Notes under the pieces: generated by a model
Told to the model about the DNA's origin: nothing
Database searches by the model: none
What the model saw: only the letters and a program-made list of their open reading frames with translations
Assembly (NCBI GenBank): GCA_022448925.1
Contig: JAKVCP010000012.1
Coordinates: 1-64,000 of the forward strand
Origin: Paracoccaceae bacterium
GTDB taxonomy: Bacteria; Pseudomonadota; Alphaproteobacteria; Rhodobacterales; Rhodobacteraceae
Direction: 5' to 3'
Length of the DNA: 64,000 nt
Translations under genes and position numbers: made by a program
Shown: positions 37,509 through 47,389 of the stretch, one piece after another
How the letters are laid out: each line of letters starts with the position of its first letter
Numbering within the stretch: the first letter of the stretch is position 1

Positions 37509-37939
37509 ACCTGTTCGCTTGGACGCCGCACTTTCAAAGCCCCGCACCTGCGGGGCTTTTTCTTTGAGAGCGGGGTGTCCGAACGTCGCATTGGGTCATT
37601 GCGCCATCGCCCAGTACACGGCAGCCCCTGCATTTCCCACAATGAACGTCCAAGCCGCGCAATGATTTTGATCTGTGCCTTGGTCCCATTCAGATCCTGC
37701 ACCCGCGCGACACAGGGCCCGCCCAAAAGTCGTTTTGCAAAGGGGCCAACACGTATATCCCGAAGTGCCGCGTCGAACCGGCAAGCGCGCACAAAGCCAA
37801 GAGTAATCAGAAAAAGAGGCTGAGCGTGCCTGCGATCTGCTGAACGCCCCACGTCCACCGGGCCCCCCTGAACAATGCGACAGCACCACCGCCGAGTTCA
37901 GAATAATGCGGCGCCTTCAGATCAAGCTCTGTGCGAACT
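37509..37939. other. Gap after petABC; terminator plus unassigned sequence
   Basis: 431 bases. The left end holds the petABC terminator. The rest (37562-37939) has overlapping short frames on both strands without ribosome sites or recognisable motifs; a decayed gene cannot be ruled out. Confidence 0.4.
37536..37565 (+). terminator. Rho-independent terminator of petABC
   Basis: Stem AAAGCCCCGC (37536-37545) and GCGGGGCTTT (37550-37559) with a 4-base loop and a T tract (37557-37565, interrupted once by C). It lies 28 bases after the petC stop. Confidence 0.92.
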
Positions 37940-38587
37940 CTACCACCGGACGGAAAAGGCGATCCAAACACCTGCAAACATCAACGCACCACCAATGGTG
38001 ACGAAACCGTGCCACACAGAATACCGATAGGGCATGGATTTTCTGGCGTAAAACACTGTGCCAAGGACGTAACAACCGGACCCCGCCAAAATGCACCAGA
38101 CCGTGGTCATTGGGACATGCGTCAGGTCAGGCAGGGCACTTAACCCGACTGCGCCCAGCCCCAGGTATGATGCCGTTGACCAGCGTGACTTGATCGCTTC
38201 GTTCGTGATCTTGTTCCAGATGGCAACAGCTGTCAGACCCCAACAAAACCAAAGCAAGACCGTTGTCCAAGTCGTGCCTGCCAAGACAAAAAAGGGTGTG
38301 AAAGACCCGGAAATGCTCAGGTATATCGCGGCATGATCAATGCGACGCAAAACGCTGCGTCCCTGATGCCACGTAGAAAAATGATACGCGGCGGATGCAA
38401 GATTGGATGACAGCGCACACAGGACATAAATCAACACCGCAAAAACCAACCCAGGATCAAGACCACGGATCGATTTGGACAGAAGCAAGCCACCGGCGAT
38501 CACAATCGCTGCAAATCCGATAGCATGGACAAACATGTCAGCAAGGCGGTGCGACTGAACGGGGCTTGGATATGTCGTTTGGGTCAT
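37940..38587 (-). CDS. Hemolysin III family (PAQR) membrane protein
   Basis: 215 residues from the ATG at 38587, seven hydrophobic helices. Family residues: SNLASAAYHFS, RRIDHAAIYLSISGSFTPF, and the C-terminal metal-site His in YSVWHGFVTIGGA; in PAQR proteins these Ser/Asp/His residues bind zinc. Despite the name, most bacterial members are not toxins; a membrane-fluidity or hydrolase role is suspected for the superfamily. Monocistronic. Confidence 0.85.
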   Translation of the reverse strand: MTQTTYPSPVQSHRLADMFVHAIGFAAIVIAGGLLLSKSIRGLDPGLVFAVLIYVLCALSSNLASAAYHFSTWHQGRSVLRRIDHAAIYLSISGSFTPFFVLAGTTWTTVLLWFCWGLTAVAIWNKITNEAIKSRWSTASYLGLGAVGLSALPDLTHVPMTTVWCILAGSGCYVLGTVFYARKSMPYRYSVWHGFVTIGGALMFAGVWIAFSVRW

Positions 38588-38786
38588 GTCAGTTCCGAGC
38601 AAGGCTAGCCCTTTCGCTACCGGCAGGGATCATCCGTGTCCATGCTTCCGACACGTAAGATCGTGGCATGACGAGGGGTGGCGGAGTTGGACCTCAGCAC
38701 AACGCCGGGCGATCAGCCGCCGCGGCCGGATCTTGTGGCAGTCTGGCAGGGCACGCTGGCCGGTCAGAACCGCATGGACCGCCATG

Positions 38787-39485
38787 TCACGTCCCCAAAT
38801 ATGCGCTCAAGGCTGCTGGAGGGTCCGCAAACAGAGCCTCGGTGTCCTGCGGAGGCGCGACATGGCCCTCGTTGACCAACAGGGTCTGCTTGGCAAAGCG
38901 ACGGGCATCTTGGGGATCGTGCGTGACAAGAATCACCAGCGCTCTCAAGTCTGTGGCCAGCCTGTCGACAAGGGTTAACATCTCTGATTTCAGCGCGGGG
39001 CCCAAAGCGGCGAAGGGTTCATCCAGCAGCAGAACCGGGCGCTTTTGCAGCAAAATCCGAGCCAGAGCAGCGCGGCTTTGCTGACCGCCTGAAAGGGCGC
39101 CGGGGGTCCGCATGTCAAACCCCGCCAGCCCAACCTGGTTCAAGGCCTGTGCAATTGCCGCACGCTCTGCCGGAACAGGCGGTCGTCCATTGGGGCGCAG
39201 AGCCAGCGCCAGGTTCCTCTCTAACGACAAGTGAGGGAACAGGTTGTTGTCCTGAAAAAGCACCGAAAAGGGACGGCGGGCCGGGGACAAAGGTCCAAGA
39301 TCACGACCCTGCCAAAGCAACCGGCCAGTGGTTGGCTGGCGAAACCCGGCAAGAACGTCAAGCAGGGTGGATTTACCAGCGCCAGACGGTCCGATCACGG
39401 CGATGCGCCCGGTCTCTGGCAGCGTCAGATCAGCAGACAAGGTGAAGTCTCCGGCGGTGACACTCAGCTGATCAAGCTGCAACAT
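38787..39485 (-). CDS. thiQ: Thiamine ABC transporter ATP-binding protein
   Basis: 232 residues from the ATG at 39485. Walker A GPSGAGKST, signature ALSGGQQSRAALARILLQ and Walker B VLLLDEPFAALGP are intact. The short length and coupling to thiP and thiB identify ThiQ over other importers. It overlaps thiP by 14 bases. Its expression should fall when thiamine pyrophosphate binds the riboswitch at 42006-42087. Confidence 0.93.
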   Translation of the reverse strand: MLQLDQLSVTAGDFTLSADLTLPETGRIAVIGPSGAGKSTLLDVLAGFRQPTTGRLLWQGRDLGPLSPARRPFSVLFQDNNLFPHLSLERNLALALRPNGRPPVPAERAAIAQALNQVGLAGFDMRTPGALSGGQQSRAALARILLQKRPVLLLDEPFAALGPALKSEMLTLVDRLATDLRALVILVTHDPQDARRFAKQTLLVNEGHVAPPQDTEALFADPPAALSAYLGT

Positions 39486-40989
39486 GGGCGCGGCCTCCTC
39501 GGTCGAAAAGCCAGAACGCCCCAAGGCTGAGGATCAGCAGCAAGAGCGCAGCAGATGCGGCCGACTCCATCTGGTATGAGCGCATCAAATAGTAAATTTG
39601 CATTGGCAGCGTGGTGCGATCGGGATCTGCAAACAACGCGATCACGCCCAGGTCGCCCATGGACAGCGCCGCCGTCAGACCAGCCGCAAAGCCCAATGGC
39701 CGGCGCAAACGCGGCAAGACCACCCACCGCAGCCAGGCAAAACTGCTTAGGCCAAGGGTCGCCGCCAGACGGGATTGCGTGATGCGGATCTCTTCTGCTT
39801 GGGGGCGCAGAATACGCAGTGCAAAAGGCAGGCTTGCCAATGCGTTGACCATGGCAGTGACCGGCAAGGCAAGATCGAAGGGATTCGCAAACGGCCGTAC
39901 GATCAGGAACAGACCAGTGCCAAGAACCAGCGGCGACACAGCGATGCCGGCCAGCCCCAACCACTCACCCCATCGGGTGGTCAAAGGAACAGCCCAGGCC
40001 AGACACAGGACCGTTGAGCCCAGCGCAACCAGCACTGAATGAACAGCAGCGCGCGCGACCTCTGGACCAAGCGAAACGAGCCCCGGCAGTCCGCGCCAGA
40101 CAACCATCGACAGGGGCAACAGCAGAAACAGGGCCACTGCGACCAGACAGACCGCATCAACCACGCGGCTGACGCGGCGCGTTGCATCAAAACGGTGCAC
40201 GGTACGATCCAGACCGACGCCAAAGCCAGACCCGCTTGCCAAGCGCAGCGCGATCAGCCCCGCACCCAGAGCAAGCGTCAACTGTACTACCGCCAGAACC
40301 GCAGCCCGGCCAAGATCAAAGTCAAAGCGCACCGCCTGGTAGATCGCCAGTTCCACCGTGGTGGCGCGGGGACCACCACCCAGCGTCAGGGCAACCGCAA
40401 AGCTGGAAAGGCAAATGACAAAAATCACCGCAAAGGCCCCTGGCACAATCCGGATCAACATCGGCACTTCGAGGGTGCGAAACAGCCCGCCAGACGTCAG
40501 GCCAAGCGTTGCTGCAAGGCGAAAACGCTCAGCCGGAAGGGCCAGCCACCCCTGCAGGATCAGACGCGTCGCGAGCGGCAGATTGAAAAATACATGGGCA
40601 ATGATCACCCCATGCAAGCCGTAAATCGACGGCTCTGGCAGCCCCAGGCTGCCCAGCAAAGAGTTCAAAAGCCCCGCCTGACCAAAAACCGCCAACAGGC
40701 CAAGAATAGCAACGATGACAGGCAGAATGAATGGCGCGCCCAGCAAGGCAATCAGTACGGCGCGCCCACGAAAGCTGCGCCGCGCAAGCGCTCGGGCGAC
40801 AGGAATTGCACACAGGACGCTGAAGAATGCTGACAAAAGCGCCTGCCAGACCGAAAAACGAACGGCCTGCCAGTCAGCAGCGCGCAAGACGGGCAGATCC
40901 CCTGCCCGCCAGATCACCGCGGTCACCGGGCCCAGAACAAGCCCGATCACCATAACGGCTGCAATTATTGCGAGAGCGCGCGCCGCCAT
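39472..40989 (-). CDS. thiP: Thiamine ABC transporter permease
   Basis: 505 residues, about twelve helices in two fused permease halves, as known for ThiP. Each half has an EAA-like loop facing the ATPase: RLAATLGLTSGGLFRTLEVP and RLAATLGLSSFAWLRWVVLP. Takes thiamine or its phosphates from ThiB across the inner membrane. It overlaps thiB by 25 bases upstream and thiQ downstream, a tight three-gene operon. Confidence 0.94.
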   Translation of the reverse strand: MAARALAIIAAVMVIGLVLGPVTAVIWRAGDLPVLRAADWQAVRFSVWQALLSAFFSVLCAIPVARALARRSFRGRAVLIALLGAPFILPVIVAILGLLAVFGQAGLLNSLLGSLGLPEPSIYGLHGVIIAHVFFNLPLATRLILQGWLALPAERFRLAATLGLTSGGLFRTLEVPMLIRIVPGAFAVIFVICLSSFAVALTLGGGPRATTVELAIYQAVRFDFDLGRAAVLAVVQLTLALGAGLIALRLASGSGFGVGLDRTVHRFDATRRVSRVVDAVCLVAVALFLLLPLSMVVWRGLPGLVSLGPEVARAAVHSVLVALGSTVLCLAWAVPLTTRWGEWLGLAGIAVSPLVLGTGLFLIVRPFANPFDLALPVTAMVNALASLPFALRILRPQAEEIRITQSRLAATLGLSSFAWLRWVVLPRLRRPLGFAAGLTAALSMGDLGVIALFADPDRTTLPMQIYYLMRSYQMESAASAALLLLILSLGAFWLFDRGGRAHVAA

Positions 40990-41948
40990 GCCTCTATTGC
41001 CTCTTCGCGCAGGGCTGCTGCTTCGTCTTCGCTGTAGAACAGAACCTTTTCAGGCAAGTTCAATTCCTTGAACCCGTCCGGCCAGCCGTCACGGGGCAGG
41101 GCTGCGGGAATCGACCAGTTGCCCGTCGCAATCATCGACTGGAAATCCTCGGTCAGGACAAACTCAAGAAACTGATCCGCCAGCTCGGGCTGATCCGTGG
41201 TTGCGGTCTTGGCCACCAACTCGACCATGAAATAATGACCCTCGGGAAAGATCGCTGCCTTTTTGGTACGATCACCTTCGGCGATGATGTGGTAGGCTGG
41301 CGACGTGGTATAGCTGAGAACCATGTCGGCCTCACCATCGGTGAACAGGCCATAGCTTTCCGACCATCCCTTGGTGACGGTGAGGATCTTGGGCGCCAGC
41401 TTTGCCCAGGCCGCTTCTGCCTGGTCGCCGTATACGGCGTGCACCCACAGAACCAGCGCCAGACCAGAGATTGAGCTGCGTGGATCTTGAATGACCAGCT
41501 TCAGGTCTTCGTCACTGTCCAGAAGCGCGTCAAAACTGGCAGGCACGTTGGCGATTTTCTCTTCATTGTAAATGAAGGCAGTGTGGCCGTAGTTGAACGG
41601 CAGGAACACGTCGTCGCGCCACTCAAGGGGCAGTGTCAGGGCCGAGGTATCCTGGCCATGCGCTGCAAACAGCCCACTTTCACGTGCCTTCTTGGTGACA
41701 TCGGTGTTCAGGCCAAAGACGATGTCAGCCTCTGTCCTCTTGCCCTCCAGAAGAACCCTGGGCAAAATGTCACCGGGTTTGAACTGCAGATCGCAGTCAC
41801 AACGCGCCTCGAACAGCTCTTCGATTTTCGGGCCGGGGCCCCATTCGGAAACGACATAGTCGCCCGCGTAGACTGTCAAAACAGGGGTCTCTGCGACAGC
41901 CGCCGTGGCTGTCATCAGTCCCGCTGCATATGCAAGTGCCTTGATCAT
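40965..41948 (-). CDS. thiB: Thiamine ABC transporter substrate-binding protein
   Basis: 327 residues from the ATG at 41948 (GGAGG upstream). Signal peptide MIKALAYAAGLMTATAAVA, then VLTVYAGDYVVSEWGPGPKIEE, FEARCDCDLQF and ILPRVLLEGKRTEADIVFGL, all typical of TbpA/ThiB. It binds thiamine, thiamine monophosphate or pyrophosphate in the periplasm. The leader contains a TPP riboswitch, which independently supports the function. Confidence 0.95.
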   Translation of the reverse strand: MIKALAYAAGLMTATAAVAETPVLTVYAGDYVVSEWGPGPKIEELFEARCDCDLQFKPGDILPRVLLEGKRTEADIVFGLNTDVTKKARESGLFAAHGQDTSALTLPLEWRDDVFLPFNYGHTAFIYNEEKIANVPASFDALLDSDEDLKLVIQDPRSSISGLALVLWVHAVYGDQAEAAWAKLAPKILTVTKGWSESYGLFTDGEADMVLSYTTSPAYHIIAEGDRTKKAAIFPEGHYFMVELVAKTATTDQPELADQFLEFVLTEDFQSMIATGNWSIPAALPRDGWPDGFKELNLPEKVLFYSEDEAAALREEAIEAWRRALSQ

Positions 41949-42421
41949 GGCATCCTCCAAAAATGCGGCGGAAGGGCAAAGTTGGAGACTGCGTACATGT
42001 ATCCAGACCTTCCCTCCGCCGGTGTTAACCGGTTCAGGTTCAACGGGTCCGCTTGCGCATCTCAGCCTGTGATGGCCCCCCGAGGTGGCTTGCGACATAG
42101 CCCGGGTCCACCGCAAAGACAAGTGGCGCCAATGCACGTTGAGCAGGGATACACAGGATATAGCAGCAAGGGCCTGGCGGCCGTCCAGCTCCGCGACATC
42201 TCAAAATACGTTTCAATCCTTATGGTCTTTACGTGATCACCAGGACTGTCGACGGCTGTTTTTCCGCGTCTCGCCGCGCAATCATCGCCGTCTTGGGTCC
42301 GCACCGATCCTGCACCAGGCGACACCGCACAAGGATCACGCGCGACCAGATAAAACTTCATTTTATCAGCGTTTTATGCTAAGATAGTGCATCACTGAAA
42401 TTTAAAGGAAAGGAGGCGCCC
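41949..42421. other. Control region between thiB and aroC side
   Basis: 473 bases between divergent units. It holds the TPP riboswitch near thiB and, near its right end, GATAAAA-CTTCA-TTTTATC (42349-42367) followed by GTTTTAT (42371-42377), a cluster of AT-rich inverted and direct repeats that resembles an operator or promoter for the small frame at 42422 and aroC. Confidence 0.5.
42006..42087 (-). promoter_or_regulatory. TPP riboswitch (THI box) controlling thiBPQ
   Basis: Read on the minus strand, the conserved aptamer elements appear in order: GGGGGGCC, CTGAGA (42065-42060), ACCCGTTGAACCTGA (around 42048-42034) and, after the P4/P5 arm CCGGTT/AACACCGG, GCGGAGGGAAGG. These are the invariant parts of the thiamine pyrophosphate aptamer. 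It ends about 58 bases before the thiB ATG, so TPP binding can block translation or transcription of the transporter. Confidence 0.95.
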
Positions 42422-42612
42422 TTGGGGGAACGCGTGTTATAATTCTGTGTCTTGAGCTGGGGTTTGTCTGGCTCGTCTATTATCTTTTCGGGTACCTTGC
42501 GACGTTTGATATGCCGCTTTGGCTGACCTCGCTTCTCGTCATTGCTGTGGACCGAACGATTTCAAAGATCACCGAGGTAGCGGCGCGCAGGCGACAAAGC
42601 CTGCAGGATTGA
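42422..42612 (+). pseudogene. Small two-helix membrane ORF with apparent frameshift
   Basis: AGGAGG (42411-42416) is ideally placed before a TTG at 42422, but that frame stops after six codons (MGERVL). One base back, an open frame runs to a TGA at 42610-42612 and encodes a convincing membrane peptide: IILCLELGFVWLVYYLFGYL, then LWLTSLLVIAVDRTISK and a basic tail. A single missing base near 42433-42440 would join the two into a protein of about 63 residues. Either the gene is broken, the read has an error, or a -1 shift occurs. Family unknown. Confidence 0.5.
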
Positions 42613-42670
42613 CCTTGGCATTGCCGAGACCTCTTTGTATGCCCACAGGCAGGAACAAGGAGCCCGGGTC

Positions 42671-43774
42671 ATGAGCCTTAACACCTTTGGACATCTCTTC
42701 CGCGTCACCACTTGGGGTGAAAGCCACGGCCCTGCGCTTGGGGCGACGGTGGATGGCGTGCCGCCGGGCGTGCCAATTGACGAAGCGATGATCCAGCATT
42801 GGCTGGACCGGCGAAAACCCGGGCAGAACAAATACACCACGCAGCGACGTGAACCCGATAGGGTCAAGATCCTGTCAGGCGTGTTCGAAGGCCAAACAAC
42901 CGGCACCTCGGTGCAGTTGATGATTGAGAACACGGACCAGCGATCCAAGGACTATTCCGAGATCATGGAAAAGTTCCGTCCCGGCCACGCCGACATCACC
43001 TATTGGCAAAAGTACGGCATCCGCGACTATCGCGGCGGCGGACGATCTTCGGCGCGGGAAACCGCGGCGCGGGTCGCGGCCGGGGGGCTCGCCCGTGAGG
43101 CGATAAAAGCTCTGGCACCAGACATTCAGATCACCGGTTACATGGTGCAAATGGGGGATCGTCAGATTGATCGTGATCGGTTCGACTGGGCCGAGATCGA
43201 GAACAACCCCTTTTGGGTGCCCGATTCGCAGGCGGCCGCAGAATGGGCAGACTACCTCGACATGTTGCGCAAATCCGGGAACTCGGTCGGCGCTGTGATC
43301 GAGATCGTCGCACAGGGTGTTCCAGCTGGATTGGGCGCGCCCATCTACGGCAAGCTTGATACGGACCTGGCCGCTGCGATGATGTCGATAAACGCAGTCA
43401 AGGGCGTCGAAATCGGTGACGGAATGGCTGCGGCAGCCCTGACTGGGGTCGAAAACGCGGATGAGATCTTTCTGGGCAGTGACGGCCAGCCGGTCTATTC
43501 GTCAAATCACGCCGGGGGGGTCTTGGGCGGTCTGTCGACCGGCCAGGATGTTGTTGTGCGTTTCGCCGTCAAGCCCACTTCGTCGATCCTGAATACGCGC
43601 CAGACGATCACCAAAAACGGTGAGCCGACTGAAATCGTCACCAAGGGCCGTCATGACCCATGTGTCGGCATTCGGGCGGTGCCCGTCGGCGAAGCGATGA
43701 TGGCCTGCGTGATCCTTGACCATCTGTTGTTACACAGAGGTCAGATCGGATCTAACCGCGGACAGATAGGCTGA
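42671..43774 (+). CDS. aroC: Chorismate synthase
   Basis: 367 residues from the ATG at 42671. Converts 5-enolpyruvylshikimate 3-phosphate to chorismate using reduced FMN. All three family signatures are visible: [18 protein letters not shown], the [20 protein letters not shown] active-site loop, and the C-terminal [17 protein letters not shown]. Last step of the shikimate pathway. Normal length. Near its stop, [11 protein letters not shown] is a short internal repeat unlike the usual tail. Confidence 0.97.
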   Translation: MSLNTFGHLFRVTTWGESHGPALGATVDGVPPGVPIDEAMIQHWLDRRKPGQNKYTTQRREPDRVKILSGVFEGQTTGTSVQLMIENTDQRSKDYSEIMEKFRPGHADITYWQKYGIRDYRGGGRSSARETAARVAAGGLAREAIKALAPDIQITGYMVQMGDRQIDRDRFDWAEIENNPFWVPDSQAAAEWADYLDMLRKSGNSVGAVIEIVAQGVPAGLGAPIYGKLDTDLAAAMMSINAVKGVEIGDGMAAAALTGVENADEIFLGSDGQPVYSSNHAGGVLGGLSTGQDVVVRFAVKPTSSILNTRQTITKNGEPTEIVTKGRHDPCVGIRAVPVGEAMMACVILDHLLLHRGQIGSNRGQIG

Positions 43775-43787
43775 CAAGTGACCGAAC

Positions 43788-43809
43788 GTGCCCCCTCTCA
43801 CGGGGGCAC
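43788..43809. terminator. Hairpin between convergent aroC and thioredoxin genes
   Basis: Perfect 8-bp stem GTGCCCCC (43788-43795) and GGGGGCAC (43802-43809) with a 6-base loop. There is no T tract; position between convergent genes suggests it ends both transcripts. Confidence 0.55.
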
Positions 43810-43837
43810 ATGGATCCTGCCAGCCTTTGTAAGGCTC

Positions 43838-44245
43838 TTAGACGGCAGACAGTGCTGCGTCCATCAAGGCCTGGATTTTCTTTTTGCTGGTCTGCGCAAC
43901 AATGCGCCCAAGCTCTTGCTCGCCACTTAGCACAACCAGCGTCGACCGCCGCGGGATTTTCAACCGGCGGGCCAGATCAGAACCCGAGTGCTGATCCCAA
44001 TCCACGCTTATGAACACAACTTTCTGTTCATAGGCTGGCGTTTCGGCTTTTAACTCTGCAAGGACGCGCCGCTGCGCATTGCAGGTCGAACACCAGGTTG
44101 TACCAAATTCGATAAAAACAGTATCGCCCGCATCAAGGTGCTTCTGAACCAACCCCGGCATGTACTCAATCGGATCTGCCAATACACCGGTCGGCCCGAG
44201 CGCCACCGCACCTGTGAGTGTCGTCAGGAACATACGTCTATCCAT
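43838..44245 (-). CDS. Periplasmic thioredoxin-family protein
   Basis: 135 residues. The N-terminus (MDRRMFLTTLTGAVALGPTG) is a signal sequence with RR ahead of the hydrophobic core, compatible with Tat or Sec export. The active site is C52-ST-C55 in FGTTWCSTCNAQRR, and IPRRSTLVVL supplies the cis-Pro-like segment. It lies 27 bases after a CcdA-type gene on the same strand, which should pass it electrons from cytoplasmic thioredoxin. The client (cytochrome c maturation, Sox proteins or another) is not determined. Confidence 0.85.
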   Translation of the reverse strand: MDRRMFLTTLTGAVALGPTGVLADPIEYMPGLVQKHLDAGDTVFIEFGTTWCSTCNAQRRVLAELKAETPAYEQKVVFISVDWDQHSGSDLARRLKIPRRSTLVVLSGEQELGRIVAQTSKKKIQALMDAALSAV

Positions 44246-44272
44246 GATTGTCTCCCTTTTGGGTATCAGAGC

Positions 44273-44986
44273 TCAAATTGAAACGGACAGGTCAATCAGC
44301 CAGTCCGGCATAACCGACAGCAACCAACCTTCTGCATAGTGATGAAGTTGAAAGAATAGAGCGAGGCCAACGAACAGAAAGGCGCCGCCCAGGATTTTCT
44401 GAGACCGCATTGCCATTGCACGCATGAAATCGCCCCGCGCGGACAAGAGCCCCCGGGCGACATAGGCCACTCCGACGATCAACGTTGAAACCCCAAGAGC
44501 GAAAAACACCATGACCAAGGTCGCAGTGCCGAGACTTTCCCCTTGGCTGGCCAGACCAATCGCGCTGCCAAGTGTTGGGCCTATACACGGGCTCCACACA
44601 GCCCCAAGCAGCACGCCGCCCAGGGCCTGACCTCTCAGGGATGCACGATCCAGACGATCCATACCTGCATCGGCTCGTGCTGAAAGCCCCGCCGTGGCGG
44701 TCGCCATCACGCCTGAGAACTGCGGAATCAGCAAAATGGCACCGAACAGGACCATGACGCCGGCACCGATCCGGCTGACACCATCGACCGTCAAACCGAT
44801 CGCATGACCAAAGGCCGCCACGGTGACACCCAACACGACAAAAGACACACTCAGACCAAGAGCCAGCGCCACCGGCCCCCAACGACTGGCCTGCAGGGCC
44901 GTCGCCAAAACAATCGGCAAGACGGGCAAAACGCAGGGGTTTATAAGGGTCAGCAGACCAGCGGCATAGGCAAACACGAATTCCAT
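44273..44986 (-). CDS. ccdA: CcdA-type thiol:disulfide transmembrane electron carrier
   Basis: 237 residues, six helices, the short CcdA/DsbD-beta form. The two redox cysteines are in LTLINPCVLPVLPIVLA and AVWSPCIGPTLGSA. It moves reducing power across the inner membrane. The immediate downstream gene is a periplasmic thioredoxin, so the pair is a complete relay; SoxV/SoxW is a similar pair, but no sox genes are nearby. Confidence 0.9.
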   Translation of the reverse strand: MEFVFAYAAGLLTLINPCVLPVLPIVLATALQASRWGPVALALGLSVSFVVLGVTVAAFGHAIGLTVDGVSRIGAGVMVLFGAILLIPQFSGVMATATAGLSARADAGMDRLDRASLRGQALGGVLLGAVWSPCIGPTLGSAIGLASQGESLGTATLVMVFFALGVSTLIVGVAYVARGLLSARGDFMRAMAMRSQKILGGAFLFVGLALFFQLHHYAEGWLLSVMPDWLIDLSVSI

Positions 44987-45033
44987 AGGTCCGGTAAACC
45001 GTGTTTCTGGCTGGCTGTCACCACAACTTCCAT

Positions 45034-45918
45034 TTACGCATCTTCACGGCCGCGTGGGGTTTGTTTCGAAAGCTGTACCGCCAAAATTCCGCCGGTGATG
45101 ATCACAACCCCCAGGATATCCAGTGGCCCCAGCCCCTCTCCGAGGATCAGCGCAGCAATCAAAACCCCCAGGAAGGGGTTCAAAAAGTGAAAAGTGGCGG
45201 CCTTGACCGTGCCAATCCGATCAACCAACAGAAACCAGACAAAGGTGGCGGCCAGTCCTGGCACCAACGTGGTGTAGGCAAAGGCCCACAGCAACGTCCA
45301 GCTTGGTTGGAATACCTGCGTTTCAAACAGCAACGCCGGTCCCCACAATGCGGCGCTGCCAACCAACATTTGCAAGCCGACCACCATCAGAAAATTGCCG
45401 CCAGAGGTGGCATTGCGCAGTGCCAGGGTTGCCACTGTCAAAGACAGGACACCGACGATGCACAGCCCCAAGCCAAACAGATCCACCCCCCCCTGAAGAC
45501 GCGCGCCCATGATCAAAGCAACACCTGCAAGACCCGCGAACAGACCCGCCACACCCAGGGCGCGCACCCGTTCACCAAAGATCACCCAGCCCGCCAAAGC
45601 GACGAGCAACGGCATGGCAGAGGCAATAATGGCTGCCAAAGACGCCTGGACGGTCTGCATCGCAACGAAATACAGCCCCAGGTACAGTGCATTCTGGCAG
45701 ACCCCGAAGACAAGCGTCGCGCGCCATTGTGATCGGGTCAGCGTCCAGCTTTGACCCAGCCAGCGGGCCAGAGCGACAGCAATCAGCCCCGACAGCAAAA
45801 AGCGCAACGCCAGAGCGCTCATCGGTGGGGCCGAGGCGACAATGATGCGTGCAGAGGTAAAGGCCGACGACCACATGACCGCAAAGGCCAAACCCATGAA
45901 AATCGCGCGAATATCCAT
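45034..45918 (-). CDS. EamA/DMT-family exporter
   Basis: 294 residues with ten hydrophobic helices arranged as two EamA repeats: GLAFAVMWSSAFTSARIIVA at the start and VSLTVATLALRN...LGEGLGPLDILGVVIITGG in the second half. Family members export amino acids or metabolites; the substrate cannot be told here. It starts 40-odd bases ahead of ccdA but shares no coupling with it. Confidence 0.85.
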   Translation of the reverse strand: MDIRAIFMGLAFAVMWSSAFTSARIIVASAPPMSALALRFLLSGLIAVALARWLGQSWTLTRSQWRATLVFGVCQNALYLGLYFVAMQTVQASLAAIIASAMPLLVALAGWVIFGERVRALGVAGLFAGLAGVALIMGARLQGGVDLFGLGLCIVGVLSLTVATLALRNATSGGNFLMVVGLQMLVGSAALWGPALLFETQVFQPSWTLLWAFAYTTLVPGLAATFVWFLLVDRIGTVKAATFHFLNPFLGVLIAALILGEGLGPLDILGVVIITGGILAVQLSKQTPRGREDA

Positions 45919-46094
45919 GACCCCGCCTTAGGCGCTTTGACAAGGGTTGGAAAGGTCTCAGATGCCAAGGAACCTTGGTGCAGTTTTCGCCAGCCGCTTG
46001 ATGCCCGATGCCGCGCAGGCGCCGACGGCGGCGATCATGGCATGGCATCCGCGCCGAGCCCCCAACACCACACAGGCCAAACGGCCCGAAAAAT

Positions 46095-46117
46095 GGCCCC
46101 ATCACAAAGATGGGGCC
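46095..46117 (-). terminator. Terminator of ccrM
   Basis: Perfect 9-bp stem GGCCCCATC (46095-46103) and GATGGGGCC (46109-46117) with a 5-base loop. On the minus strand it is followed by ATTTTTC. It lies 61 bases past the ccrM stop. Confidence 0.85.
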
Positions 46118-46177
46118 CAGGAAATGCCTCCGTCATAGCCAGAGACATCGGCGGTATGCCGTGCGATTTTGCGAAAT

Positions 46178-47299
<1,122 letters not shown>

Positions 47300-47340
47300 C
47301 TATCCCCGGCGCTTTGCGCTCTGTGGTTGGGGATAAACAT

Positions 47341-47379
47341 GAGTCAAAGCCGATTTGTCGTCAAATTCTTTTTTGAATC
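47341..47379. promoter_or_regulatory. Two GANTC sites in the ccrM leader
   Basis: GAGTC (47341-47345) and GAATC (47375-47379) lie 51-89 bases upstream of the ccrM start, in the 99-base gap after rnhB. In Caulobacter, GANTC sites in the ccrM leader make its transcription sensitive to methylation state; the same is possible here. A partial TTAA-N7 motif near 47388 is not convincing as a CtrA site. Confidence 0.5.
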
Positions 47380-47389
47380 AACAACTTAA

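Noticed and set aside
37940-38587. Hemolysin as a virulence factor
   Set aside because: The hemolysin-III name is historical; the protein is a PAQR-type membrane protein found widely in non-pathogens.
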